Shown here: positions 1 through 6,936 of the stretch, one piece after another
How the letters are laid out: each line of letters begins with the position of its first letter
Numbering within the stretch: the first letter of the stretch is position 1
From: Caryophanales bacterium UBA6331
GTDB taxonomy: Bacteria; Bacillota_I; Bacilli_A; RF39; UBA660
Assembly: GCA_002438065.1 (NCBI GenBank)
Contig: DJSP01000040.1
Span: forward strand, 1,431-17,608
Direction: 5' to 3'
Length of the DNA: 16,178 nt
Position numbers and translations under genes: made by a program
The notes under the pieces: model-generated
Told to the model about the DNA's origin: nothing
Databases searched by the model: none
The model's input: only the letters and a program-made list of their open reading frames with translations

Positions 1-458
1 TAAAAGAAGAATATAATAAATTATTAGATTTCAAAAATAACATTAATATCGATGAAGCTTACACAATTACAAACGTATATAAAAATAATTATGGATTCGA
101 TAAATTAATAATTAATGGTGATAACTATAACCTATACGATGAAGTATTAACAACCGAAGGATTAATAGGATACATTTCTAAAATAAATAATAAGTATTCA
201 GAAATAAGTTACATCTATAACACTAAAGTACCAGTAAGAATAAATGATAACTATGGTAAAATTATTTCTAGTGATAAAGATAACAATATAATTATAAGTG
301 AAATAGATAACGCTAACTTAAATGATCCCGTTTATAGTGTTAATAATTCCTATATAGGAAAAGTTATAAAAATAGATAATATGGATTTAAATACAACAAT
401 AACTGTAAAACCAATCGATTTAAAAAATATTGATTATGTTCTAGTAAGAAGTGTTTAA
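1..458 (+). CDS. mreC: Rod shape-determining protein MreC, C-terminal part (5' end outside window)
   Basis: The gene enters from the left edge (first full codon at 3) and leaves 151 visible codons ending in TAA at 456-458. MreC is a membrane-anchored periplasmic/extracellular scaffold that links MreB to peptidoglycan synthases during cell elongation. The visible part matches the MreC beta-barrel domain: a charged linker, then segments such as YTITNVYKNN and DEVLTTEGLIGYISKI, a PVRIND stretch, and a second barrel with DPVYSVNNSYIGKV. The coiled coil and transmembrane anchor lie upstream of the window. The mreD start follows one base after the stop, so the two are translated together. The identification rests on the domain pattern plus the mreD and SpoIVF-like neighbours, the order also seen in Bacillus mre operons. 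Confidence 0.85.
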   Translation, partial: KEEYNKLLDFKNNINIDEAYTITNVYKNNYGFDKLIINGDNYNLYDEVLTTEGLIGYISKINNKYSEISYIYNTKVPVRINDNYGKIISSDKDNNIIISEIDNANLNDPVYSVNNSYIGKVIKIDNMDLNTTITVKPIDLKNIDYVLVRSV

Positions 459-459
459 T

Positions 460-843
460 ATGTTATTAGATTTTCTATCAATTAATTATTTTAATATCTA
501 TTTAGTATCTATAATTATTTTCATATTCATCATAAATGATAAATTAATGTATTATATCCTATCATTAGACTTAATTATTAATGGAATACCTTTTATATCT
601 ATGATTATAATTATTTTATATTATTTAAATAAAGCTATTTTAAAAAGAGTAAATGCTAGTTTTATAAATAAATATGTTTTATCAATAATATATTATTTCC
701 TATTTAGCATTATTTTATATAGTATCTTTAATAAATTTAATTTATATATACTCAAGTATTTAATTAATAATTTACCATTAAATCTAATATATTATTATAT
801 AAGTTTAAAAATAATAGATAGAAAGAATGAAAATTATGAATAA
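460..843 (+). CDS. mreD: MreD-like rod shape-determining membrane protein
   Basis: This 127-residue protein is almost entirely hydrophobic, with about four or five membrane segments broken by short Asn/Lys-rich loops. MreD is the integral membrane partner of MreC in the elongation complex; family members are usually around 160-170 residues, so this one is short. I chose ATG 460, one base after the mreC stop, over the in-frame GTG at 451, which lies inside mreC; AAGAAG at 447-452 may serve as the ribosome binding site. The 3' end overlaps the next gene by 17 bases. Sequence conservation in MreD is weak, so the call relies mainly on position and hydropathy. Confidence 0.7.
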   Translation: MLLDFLSINYFNIYLVSIIIFIFIINDKLMYYILSLDLIINGIPFISMIIIILYYLNKAILKRVNASFINKYVLSIIYYFLFSIILYSIFNKFNLYILKYLINNLPLNLIYYYISLKIIDRKNENYE

Positions 844-1363
844 GAAAAAATATGTTAAATCATTATTTATAAGAGTATTAATAAGTATTGTTTTATTTCT
901 AATTGTTGGTATATCTATAAATCGAAGTGATAAATTTCTTTTATTTTACAAAAACAATGTTTATGATAAGAACTTAAATTTTAGCAAGATAAGTAATTTT
1001 ATTAATAAACACTTTGGTAAAACCTTTTATGTTGATGAAAATGTAACCTCAGTTAATAAAGAAATAAAATATACATCTTTTAATGCTTACAAAGATGGTG
1101 CCGTCCTAAATGACATTAACACAGTATATCCTTTTAAAAGTGGAATAGTAGTTTTTATTGGCGAAAAAGAAGATTATGGCAGTACTATTATTATTCAAGG
1201 AATGGATGGAGTAGATTATTGGTATAGTAACATTACCGATATAGGAGTTAAGTTATATGATTATGTTGAAGATAAAAATATAATTGGTCATGCTAAAGAT
1301 AACAAATTATATGTCTTGTTTATGAAAGATAATAAATTTTTAGATTATAATGATTATTTATAA
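827..1363 (+). CDS. spoIVFA: SpoIVFA-like membrane protein with degenerate LytM/M23 domain
   Basis: A 178-residue protein with one membrane segment at about residues 12-31 (after a KKK-rich cytoplasmic N-terminus), an extracytoplasmic linker, and a LytM/M23-like fold from about residue 100 (YPFKSGIVVFIGEKEDYG, then an IIGHAKDNKLYV-like end). The metal-binding residues of active M23 endopeptidases (HxxxD and HxH) are not present, so catalysis is unlikely. In Bacillus, SpoIVFA has this architecture and holds and regulates the SpoIVFB protease; its genes follow mreBCD-minCD. Here an M50 protease gene follows 39 bases later, which supports the assignment. minC and minD are absent from this position. 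The start at 827 overlaps mreD; ATG 836 (MNKKKYVK) is an alternative. Whether the organism sporulates cannot be told from this window. Confidence 0.65.
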   Translation: MKIMNKKKYVKSLFIRVLISIVLFLIVGISINRSDKFLLFYKNNVYDKNLNFSKISNFINKHFGKTFYVDENVTSVNKEIKYTSFNAYKDGAVLNDINTVYPFKSGIVVFIGEKEDYGSTIIIQGMDGVDYWYSNITDIGVKLYDYVEDKNIIGHAKDNKLYVLFMKDNKFLDYNDYL

Positions 1364-1402
1364 TTTAGAAATATTATCTTTTTATTTGGAATAAATTATT
1401 AT

Positions 1403-2146
1403 ATGAAAATAAATATCCATCCTTTAACAATTATTTTAACTTTAATTACTTTTCTATGTGGTCGTTTTAATTATTTTTTAATTATTTTAACAATTATATT
1501 ATTTCATGATTTAGGTCATTTATGTATGATGAATTTGTTTAAAATAAAAGTATCTAAATTAACTATCTTACCATTTGGCAGTATTATAGATAGTGATTTA
1601 AAATATAATGAAAATACTTTTAAAAAAATATTAATTGCAATTGCTGGAGTATCATTTCAAATTATTTTATACTTAGTATTTATTTTTTTATCTAAACAAG
1701 GATTTATAACTTACTTAACATATCAAATTTTCCCTAAATATAACAAATACATTATCTTATTTAACTTATTACCAATTATTCCTTTAGATGGATCTCAAAT
1801 ATTATCTTATATATTAGAGACATTTTTGCCCTTTAAATTAAGTATATATCTAAAATGTATCATAAGTATAATTTCTTTATTTTTATTAGTACTAACAAGT
1901 AATCTATCCCTAGATTTATTAAATATAATTATTTTAAGTTTTTATAAAACTTATGAAGAACTTTTAAATATTAAAATAATTTATTACAAATTTTTACTAG
2001 AAAGATATCTTGAAAAACCTAATTTTAAAAAAATAAAATATGTTCATAATATTGATCAGATTTTTAAAAACCGTCTAAATTTTATCGGCAATATCAAAGA
2101 AATTACACTTTTAACAAAAAAGTTTGAAAAAAAACAAGTAAATTAG
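1403..2146 (+). CDS. spoIVFB: SpoIVFB-like M50 site-2 intramembrane metalloprotease
   Basis: A 247-residue, multi-pass membrane protein. The N-terminus INIHPLT, the zinc-site helix with HDLGH at residues 35-39, and the third-ligand motif NLLPIIPLDGSQ match the SpoIVFB branch of the site-2 proteases, which cut substrates such as pro-sigma-K within the membrane. The canonical motif is HELGH; here the catalytic Glu is Asp (codon GAT). The last ~60 residues are basic and soluble, and no clear CBS domain of the kind found in Bacillus SpoIVFB is visible. It sits directly behind its probable partner. Substrate is unknown: no pro-sigma-K is in the window. The ribosome binding site is weak (TTGGA). 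Confidence 0.75.
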   Translation: MKINIHPLTIILTLITFLCGRFNYFLIILTIILFHDLGHLCMMNLFKIKVSKLTILPFGSIIDSDLKYNENTFKKILIAIAGVSFQIILYLVFIFLSKQGFITYLTYQIFPKYNKYIILFNLLPIIPLDGSQILSYILETFLPFKLSIYLKCIISIISLFLLVLTSNLSLDLLNIIILSFYKTYEELLNIKIIYYKFLLERYLEKPNFKKIKYVHNIDQIFKNRLNFIGNIKEITLLTKKFEKKQVN

Positions 2147-2173
2147 GTATCTTTGTACTAAATATATATATAG

Positions 2174-2180
2174 AGGAGGT
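2174..2180 (+). promoter_or_regulatory. Strong Shine-Dalgarno of comEA
   Basis: AGGAGGT lies 4 bases before ATG 2185. It is clearly stronger than the initiation sites of the preceding genes and fixes the comEA start. Confidence 0.8.
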
Positions 2181-2184
2181 AAAA

Positions 2185-2850
2185 ATGGAAAAGATATCAT
2201 ATTATAAAAAATATTTAATCTTAGCATCATGTCTTGTTCTTTTTGTTGTGGCAGGAATTGGTTATTTTATGTTAAATAATAATGATCCAGTTATAACTGA
2301 AGTTTTAGCAGAAACAACTAGTACTACATCAGCGGTTAAAGAAGAAAGTACTAAGTTATATTTTGATATTAAAGGTAGTGTTAAAAAACCAGGCGTATAT
2401 GAATTTACCCAAGGAGATAAAATTATCGACGCTATTAATAAAGCTGGCGGTTTAACTAAAAATGCAACTACAAATAATTTAAATCTTAGTAAAAAGTTAA
2501 CTAATGAAATGGTTATTTATGTATTTAGCAAAAATGAGTTAACAACTACAAAAGCTTATGAGCAAGTAAGTAATGCATCAGAGTGCAAATGCGAAACTAT
2601 TGAAATTAATAACTGTGTTGATAAAAATACTACTAATGAATCATCAAATAATGAAACATCTAAAATAAATATCAATACTGATAACAAAGAAAAACTTATG
2701 ACTCTAAGTGGTATTGGTTCAAGTAAAGCAGATGCTATTATTGAATATCGAACTAAAAATGGTAATTTTAAAACCACTGAAGATATTATGAATGTAAGTG
2801 GCATAAGTAAAACAACCTATGACAAGATTAAAGATACTATTACAGTCTAA
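2185..2850 (+). CDS. comEA: Competence protein ComEA (membrane-anchored DNA receptor)
   Basis: A 221-residue protein with an N-terminal membrane anchor (about residues 11-30), then an SLBB domain (YFDIKGSVKKPGVYEF through AINKAGGLTKNA to MVIYV, about residues 52-113), an Asn/Thr-rich linker with three Cys (CKC and NNC), and a C-terminal double helix-hairpin-helix DNA-binding domain (ININTDNKEKLMTLSGIGSSKADAI..., ending in DIMNVSGISKTTYDKIKDTI). ComEA binds double-stranded DNA outside the membrane and passes it to ComEC. Length and order match the Bacillus protein. The gene has its own strong ribosome binding site, and its end overlaps comEC by 32 bases. The anchor plus SLBB plus HhH architecture is diagnostic. 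Confidence 0.93.
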   Translation: MEKISYYKKYLILASCLVLFVVAGIGYFMLNNNDPVITEVLAETTSTTSAVKEESTKLYFDIKGSVKKPGVYEFTQGDKIIDAINKAGGLTKNATTNNLNLSKKLTNEMVIYVFSKNELTTTKAYEQVSNASECKCETIEINNCVDKNTTNESSNNETSKININTDNKEKLMTLSGIGSSKADAIIEYRTKNGNFKTTEDIMNVSGISKTTYDKIKDTITV

Positions 2851-4819
2851 TAAAATATATTATTGTCTATTAATAGTAACCATTTTGTACGTTGGTATTA
2901 AAGTAAAGATAGGCTATACCAGTAAGATTAATGTAAATGAAGATTTTACTGGTATAGTATCTACCATTGTTAAAAAAGAAAACTCCTTCAAATTAACTAT
3001 CAAAGGTAAAGAAAAATTAATAGTCTATATAAATAATATTGATAATCTCGAATTAGGCGATAAAGTAATAGTAAGCGGAGAATACACTACTCCCAAAAGG
3101 GCAACTATTCCTAATAATTTTGACTATCAAAAATATTTATATAACAATCATATATTTTATATAATGTATGCCAAAGAATTAAAACTAATAAAAAAGAATC
3201 AAAATATTACATATAAAATTAAAAAATATATTTTAAATAAAACAAGTAATTATAAAAATAAAGGTTATTTAAATTCCTTTATAATTGGCGATAAAACCGA
3301 TTTAGAATTTTATGAAACTTATCAAAACAATGGTATAAGCCATCTATTTGCCATAAGTGGTATGCATATTAGCATGCTTTCATTAATAATTTATAAATTA
3401 GTAAATAAATTAAAACACAAAGATTTAATAGTTATTATATTTTTATTATTTTATGTAACTATAACCAACTTTTCAGCTAGTATTCTAAGGACAATAATCT
3501 TTTTTATTATTCTTAAATTAAATAAGAAACTAGATTTAAATATAAGTACTAAAAATTCTTTATTATTAACGTTATATATAATAATGATTTATAATCCTTT
3601 AATCATTTTTGATATTGGTTTTCAGTACTCAGGCTTAGTTACATTCGGCTTAATAGTAAGCACTAAATATTATAAAAAGAATTATTTTTACAATCTATTT
3701 ATAACTTCATTTATAGCTCTTTTGTTTAGTTTACCAATAACACTTTATAATAATTATGAATTAAACTTATTATCTATTTTAAATAACTTAATAAATGTTC
3801 CCTTAATCACATTTGTTATTTATCCTTTAAGTTTATTGACTTTTATTTTAAAATTTTTAGAACCAATTTATAATTTAACCATAAATTTACTCGAGTTCAT
3901 TAATAATATAAGTAGCATATTTTCTTTAAATATAATTGTACCTAAAGTTCATATTATCTTTTATTTAATTTATTATATTTTTATTTATTTATATATTGAA
4001 TCTAACAATAAGAAATATATTTTAATAGCTTGTTTATATCTTTTATCATTTAAATTAAAACCATTTATAGATCATAATAATTACGTTTATTATCTGGATG
4101 TTGGGCAAGGCGATTCATCTTTAATTATATACAATGATAAGGTAGTAATGATTGATACTGGCGGTATAAGTAATTTTTTCGTTAGTTCAGGAAGTATTAA
4201 ACTTTTGAAGTCATTAGGTTATTCTCATATAGATTATCTAATTCTAACGCATGGAGACTTTGATCATATGGGAGATAGTATTTATTTAATAAATAATTAT
4301 AATATAAAAAATGTTGTTTTAAATAATGATGGTTTTAATGAACTAGAAACAAAATTAATAAACGAATTAAAAAATAAAAAGATAAAATATTATCAAAATG
4401 TTAAGAAGATACCAATAAGTAATAATATAATTACGATATTAAATACTAAAGAGTATGATAATGAGAACGATAACTCATTAGTAACATTTTTAAAAATAAA
4501 TAATTATAGTTTTCTATTTATGGGAGATGCTGGTGTAAATAAAGAAAAAGATATTTTACTCGATTATAATCTAAATAAAATAGATTTTATTAAAATAGGG
4601 CATCACGGCTCTAATACGAGTACAAGTAAAGAATTTATAGAAAAAATATCACCAAAACATTCCATTATCAGTGTTGGTAAAAATAACAAATATGGTCATC
4701 CTAAACAATCAGTACTAGATACACTTGAAAGTTCTAAAATATATCGTACTGATTTAGAAGGCACAATTGAAATTAAATTAAATCAAAAGGGATATAAGAT
4801 AAATACTTATGGATTTTAA
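2819..4819 (+). CDS. comEC: Competence protein ComEC (DNA uptake channel)
   Basis: A 666-residue polytopic protein that forms the channel for single-stranded DNA entry. It has one N-terminal membrane segment, an OB-fold-like extracytoplasmic part, the Competence domain with the GISHLFAISGMHISML motif and many membrane helices, and a C-terminal metallo-beta-lactamase-like domain: DVGQGDS from D427, HGDFDH at 478-483, GDAG near 569-572, HHGSNTSTS from 595. The MBL metal ligands appear intact, so the nuclease-like domain may be active. Length is slightly below the usual 700-780. The start at 2819 lies inside comEA and has no visible Shine-Dalgarno, but a later start would remove the first membrane helix. 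Coupling to comEA translation is therefore likely. Confidence 0.93.
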   Translation: MTRLKILLQSNKIYYCLLIVTILYVGIKVKIGYTSKINVNEDFTGIVSTIVKKENSFKLTIKGKEKLIVYINNIDNLELGDKVIVSGEYTTPKRATIPNNFDYQKYLYNNHIFYIMYAKELKLIKKNQNITYKIKKYILNKTSNYKNKGYLNSFIIGDKTDLEFYETYQNNGISHLFAISGMHISMLSLIIYKLVNKLKHKDLIVIIFLLFYVTITNFSASILRTIIFFIILKLNKKLDLNISTKNSLLLTLYIIMIYNPLIIFDIGFQYSGLVTFGLIVSTKYYKKNYFYNLFITSFIALLFSLPITLYNNYELNLLSILNNLINVPLITFVIYPLSLLTFILKFLEPIYNLTINLLEFINNISSIFSLNIIVPKVHIIFYLIYYIFIYLYIESNNKKYILIACLYLLSFKLKPFIDHNNYVYYLDVGQGDSSLIIYNDKVVMIDTGGISNFFVSSGSIKLLKSLGYSHIDYLILTHGDFDHMGDSIYLINNYNIKNVVLNNDGFNELETKLINELKNKKIKYYQNVKKIPISNNIITILNTKEYDNENDNSLVTFLKINNYSFLFMGDAGVNKEKDILLDYNLNKIDFIKIGHHGSNTSTSKEFIEKISPKHSIISVGKNNKYGHPKQSVLDTLESSKIYRTDLEGTIEIKLNQKGYKINTYGF

Positions 4820-4844
4820 ACTACATACAAGAAAGAAGGATAGA

Positions 4845-5729
4845 ATGAATTATTATGAAGAAATAAAAAATGAATTAATAAATAATGAAATAAATAAAAA
4901 AGTAAAAAATTATTTAGTAAATCGTAAGGATCTAGAAACACGATATAATGTTGGAAAATTATTAAGTGAAGCAGGTAAACGATATGGTGAAGGAATAATA
5001 AATGAGTATTCTAAAAAATTAACATTTGAACTTGGAAAAGGTTATAATGTAACAAATTTAAAAAGATATAGACAATTTTATTTATTGATTGAAAAAGGTG
5101 CGACAATGTCGCACCAATTAAGTTGGAGTTATTATTCCGAATTAATACCATTAAGAAATATTAACATAATAAATTATTATGTTAATATATGTGAAACACA
5201 AATCGTCTCAGTTAGACAATTACGAGAAAGAATTAAATCAAAAGAATACGAAAGACTCAGTGAAAGTGCTAAAGCAAAACTTATTACAAATGAAGAGCCA
5301 TTATTACCAGATTTAGTAAAAAATCCAATATTAATAAAAAACACAAATAAATATAATGAAATATCTGAAAAAGTATTGCAACAAATTATATTAGAAGATA
5401 TCGAATCATTTATGGAAGAACTAGGAAATGGCTTTTCTTTTATAGGCAAAGAATATCCCATAAAAATAGGGAATAATTATAATTACATAGATTTATTACT
5501 TTTTAATTATGAATATAACTGTTTTGTTGTTATAGAACTAAAAGTAACTAAATTAAAAAAGGAACATATCGGACAAATCGAAGTTTATATGAATTATATA
5601 GATAGAAATTTAAAGAAATTCAATCAAGAAAAAACAATTGGAATAATTATATGTAGAGAAAATAATGAATATATTATTGAATATTGTAGCGATAAAAGAA
5701 TTATGGCAAGAAATTATGAATTAGTATAG
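4845..5729 (+). CDS. DUF1016/YhcG-family PDDEXK nuclease, intact copy
   Basis: A 294-residue protein. The N-terminal DUF1016_N domain (about residues 10-145) has RYNVGKLLSEAGKRYGEGIINEYS and LSWSYYSELIPL; the C-terminal PD-(D/E)xK domain (about 165-290) has YIDLLLF with D216, then VVIELK with E231 and K233, and the trailing HIGQIEVYMNYID. The catalytic set D...ExK is complete. Family members occur beside restriction and mobile genes in gut bacteria; their biological role is poorly defined. I chose ATG 4845 (AAGAAGGATAGA before it) rather than ATG 4809, because the second copy begins with an almost identical leader and MNYFEEIK. The gene starts 26 bases after comEC without a terminator. A 19-nt palindrome is embedded at 5097-5115. 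Confidence 0.9.
   Translation: MNYYEEIKNELINNEINKKVKNYLVNRKDLETRYNVGKLLSEAGKRYGEGIINEYSKKLTFELGKGYNVTNLKRYRQFYLLIEKGATMSHQLSWSYYSELIPLRNINIINYYVNICETQIVSVRQLRERIKSKEYERLSESAKAKLITNEEPLLPDLVKNPILIKNTNKYNEISEKVLQQIILEDIESFMEELGNGFSFIGKEYPIKIGNNYNYIDLLLFNYEYNCFVVIELKVTKLKKEHIGQIEVYMNYIDRNLKKFNQEKTIGIIICRENNEYIIEYCSDKRIMARNYELV
5090..5129 (+). repeat. 40-nt direct repeat, copy A, centred on a palindrome
   Basis: Forty bases inside the intact YhcG gene recur exactly at 6352-6391. The core at 5097-5115, GGTGCGACAATGTCGCACC, is a perfect 8-bp stem with a 3-base loop and is much richer in GC (12 of 19) than its surroundings. It encodes GATMSHQ (the Q codon is shared with the flank), immediately before the conserved LSWS motif. 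Confidence 0.9.
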
Positions 5730-6000
5730 AAAGAAGGACAAAATGAATTATTTTGAAGAAATAAAAAACAAAATAATCGATAATGAAATATATTGTAAAG
5801 TAAAAGATTACTCAAAATAAAGAAGTACCGTAAATACCTATTATGAGGTTGGAAAATTAATAAGTGAAGCAGGTAAAAGGTATGACGAAGGTATAATAGA
5901 AAATTATTCCAAAAAGTTGTTACTTGATGTTGGAAAAAAATACAATGCTAGGACGTTTAGAAGAATGCTTCAACTATATTTATTTTTTGAAAATCAAAAA

Positions 6001-6019
6001 TGGTCCCCGTTAGGGACCA
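6001..6019 (+). repeat. 19-nt palindrome in the second YhcG copy, same codon position but different sequence
   Basis: TGGTCCCCGTTAGGGACCA forms a 7-bp stem with a 5-base loop, or 8+3+8 with one C-A mismatch next to the loop. It starts right after an AAA codon and is followed by AATTA, exactly as the palindrome at 5097-5115 does in the intact copy, yet the stem sequences differ almost completely. It encodes WSPLGTK. GC is 12 of 19. Confidence 0.9.
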
Positions 6020-6351
6020 AATTATCAGTTAGTCATATTAGAGAACTATTTGGTTTAAAAGATATAAACGAAATTAATTATTATGCAATGATTTGTGAAA
6101 AGGAATATATCTCAAGAGATAAATTGAAGCAAAGGATCAAATCTCAAGAATATAAAAGACTTATTGAAAATACTAAATTAAAATTTATAACTAATGAAGA
6201 GCCCCTATTACAAGACTTAGTAAAAAATCCAATATTAATTAAAAACACAAATAAATATAATAAAATATCTGAAAAAACTGCAACAAATTATATTAGAAGA
6301 CATTAAAAATTTTATGAAAGAATTAGGAAATGGATTTAGTTATATTAGCAA

Positions 6352-6391
6352 TGAAAAAGGTGCGACAATGTCGCACCAATTAAGTTGGAGT
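6352..6391 (+). repeat. 40-nt direct repeat, copy B, centred on a palindrome
   Basis: Exact repeat of 5090-5129, with the same palindrome at 6359-6377. It lies at the junction where the nuclease domain of the broken YhcG copy is replaced by N-terminal-domain sequence. Similarity to copy A drops beyond the block (CAATATGTTGAATTA here against TATTATTCCGAATTA). Confidence 0.9.
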
Positions 6392-6464
6392 CAATATGTT
6401 GAATTATTACCAATAAAAGATAAAAATAAATTATTATATTATTATATTAACAAACAAATAATAA

Positions 6465-6473
6465 TGTTATAAT
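6465..6473 (+). promoter_or_regulatory. Possible extended -10 promoter of the 131-aa gene
   Basis: TGTTATAAT is a perfect extended -10, 22 bases before ATG 6496. No good -35 is visible at the usual distance. It overlaps the end of the YhcG pseudogene, so it may be partly relict coding sequence. Confidence 0.4.
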
Positions 6474-6495
6474 TGTTTTAAGAAAATGATTATTT

Positions 6496-6891
6496 ATGTT
6501 AAAAATTAATGATATGGAATATCCAAACTCGATTATTGAACCATCTTTCGATGAATATTTTTGTAGTTCAAAAGGTAAGAAGAGAAAAGGACTAGCACTA
6601 TATGTTTGTTTTCAAACTCAAGAATATATATTATGTCTAGAAACTAATTATGATAAAAAGTGGCTTAAAGATCAAAAAATAAATTTAAAAAACAATATAA
6701 GCGAATTTATATTAGATATAGCTATAAGAAAAAATAATTTAAAAGATAGTTATAATTTAATAGATGAAAACATAGAAGGATTTATTACCAGGCTAGATAA
6801 AAAGAACTACAAGTTGGAATTAAAATATATTGGCACTGATGAAGAAAGCCATTATAATATATTAATAGACGAAAATTTAAAATTATTTTGA
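6496..6891 (+). CDS. Hypothetical protein, 131 aa
   Basis: I do not recognise this protein. It is soluble, with no signal peptide or membrane segment. It starts MLKINDMEYPNS, has a basic patch SSKGKKRKG near residue 30, a Cys in each of two beta-like stretches (LYVCFQTQEYILCLETN), and a C-terminal half of alternating charged and hydrophobic residues consistent with beta strands. The ribosome binding site is poor (AAGAAAA). An extended -10 lies just upstream. The next gene, an ADP-ribosylglycohydrolase, starts 45 bases later on the same strand, so the two may be co-transcribed. Codon use looks like its neighbours, and the open frame of 131 codons in such AT-rich DNA makes it likely real. Confidence 0.65.
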   Translation: MLKINDMEYPNSIIEPSFDEYFCSSKGKKRKGLALYVCFQTQEYILCLETNYDKKWLKDQKINLKNNISEFILDIAIRKNNLKDSYNLIDENIEGFITRLDKKNYKLELKYIGTDEESHYNILIDENLKLF

Positions 6892-6936
6892 AGTTATTTT
6901 TGAATTTACTTATTTTTGAAGGAGCGAAAAGAAGCT

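Larger units (their letters stand above)
5743..6472 (+). pseudogene. Second DUF1016/YhcG copy, broken by a stop and a frameshift and fused to a further copy
   Basis: The gene starts like the intact copy (MNYFEEIK after AGAAAGAAGGACAAA), but an in-frame TAA at 5818-5820 replaces the expected Asn in the stretch DYSK-stop-RSTVNTYYEVGKL. The same frame then stays open and is clearly homologous up to LVKNPILIKNTNKYNKISEK. There, the sequence GAAAAAACTGCAACAA against GAAAAAGTATTGCAACAA in copy one shows a 2-base loss, which ends this frame at 6304-6306. The shifted frame continues the homology (QQIILEDIKNFMKELGNGFSYISNE). It then runs in frame into a DUF1016_N segment, KGATMSHQLSWSQYVELLPIKD, where the nuclease core should be, and stops at 6470. 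The catalytic D and ExK are lost. This is a decayed mosaic of at least two copies. A short product could restart at ATG 5917. Confidence 0.85.

Noticed and set aside
1130..1360. Active M23 peptidoglycan endopeptidase in the SpoIVFA-like protein
   Set aside because: The HxxxD and HxH metal ligands are absent, so only the fold is supported.
2819..2850. comEA-comEC overlap as a frameshift fusion
   Set aside because: Both genes are full-length with complete domains, and no slippery heptamer is evident; a coupled start explains the overlap.
5097..5115. Palindrome as an intrinsic terminator within the YhcG gene
   Set aside because: It is followed by AATTAAGTTGG, not a T run, and lies in the middle of an intact reading frame.
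5097..6377. Repeated hairpins as a CRISPR array or insertion-sequence ends
   Set aside because: There are only three sites with unequal spacing, all inside YhcG-derived coding sequence; no spacers, transposase or target duplication is visible.
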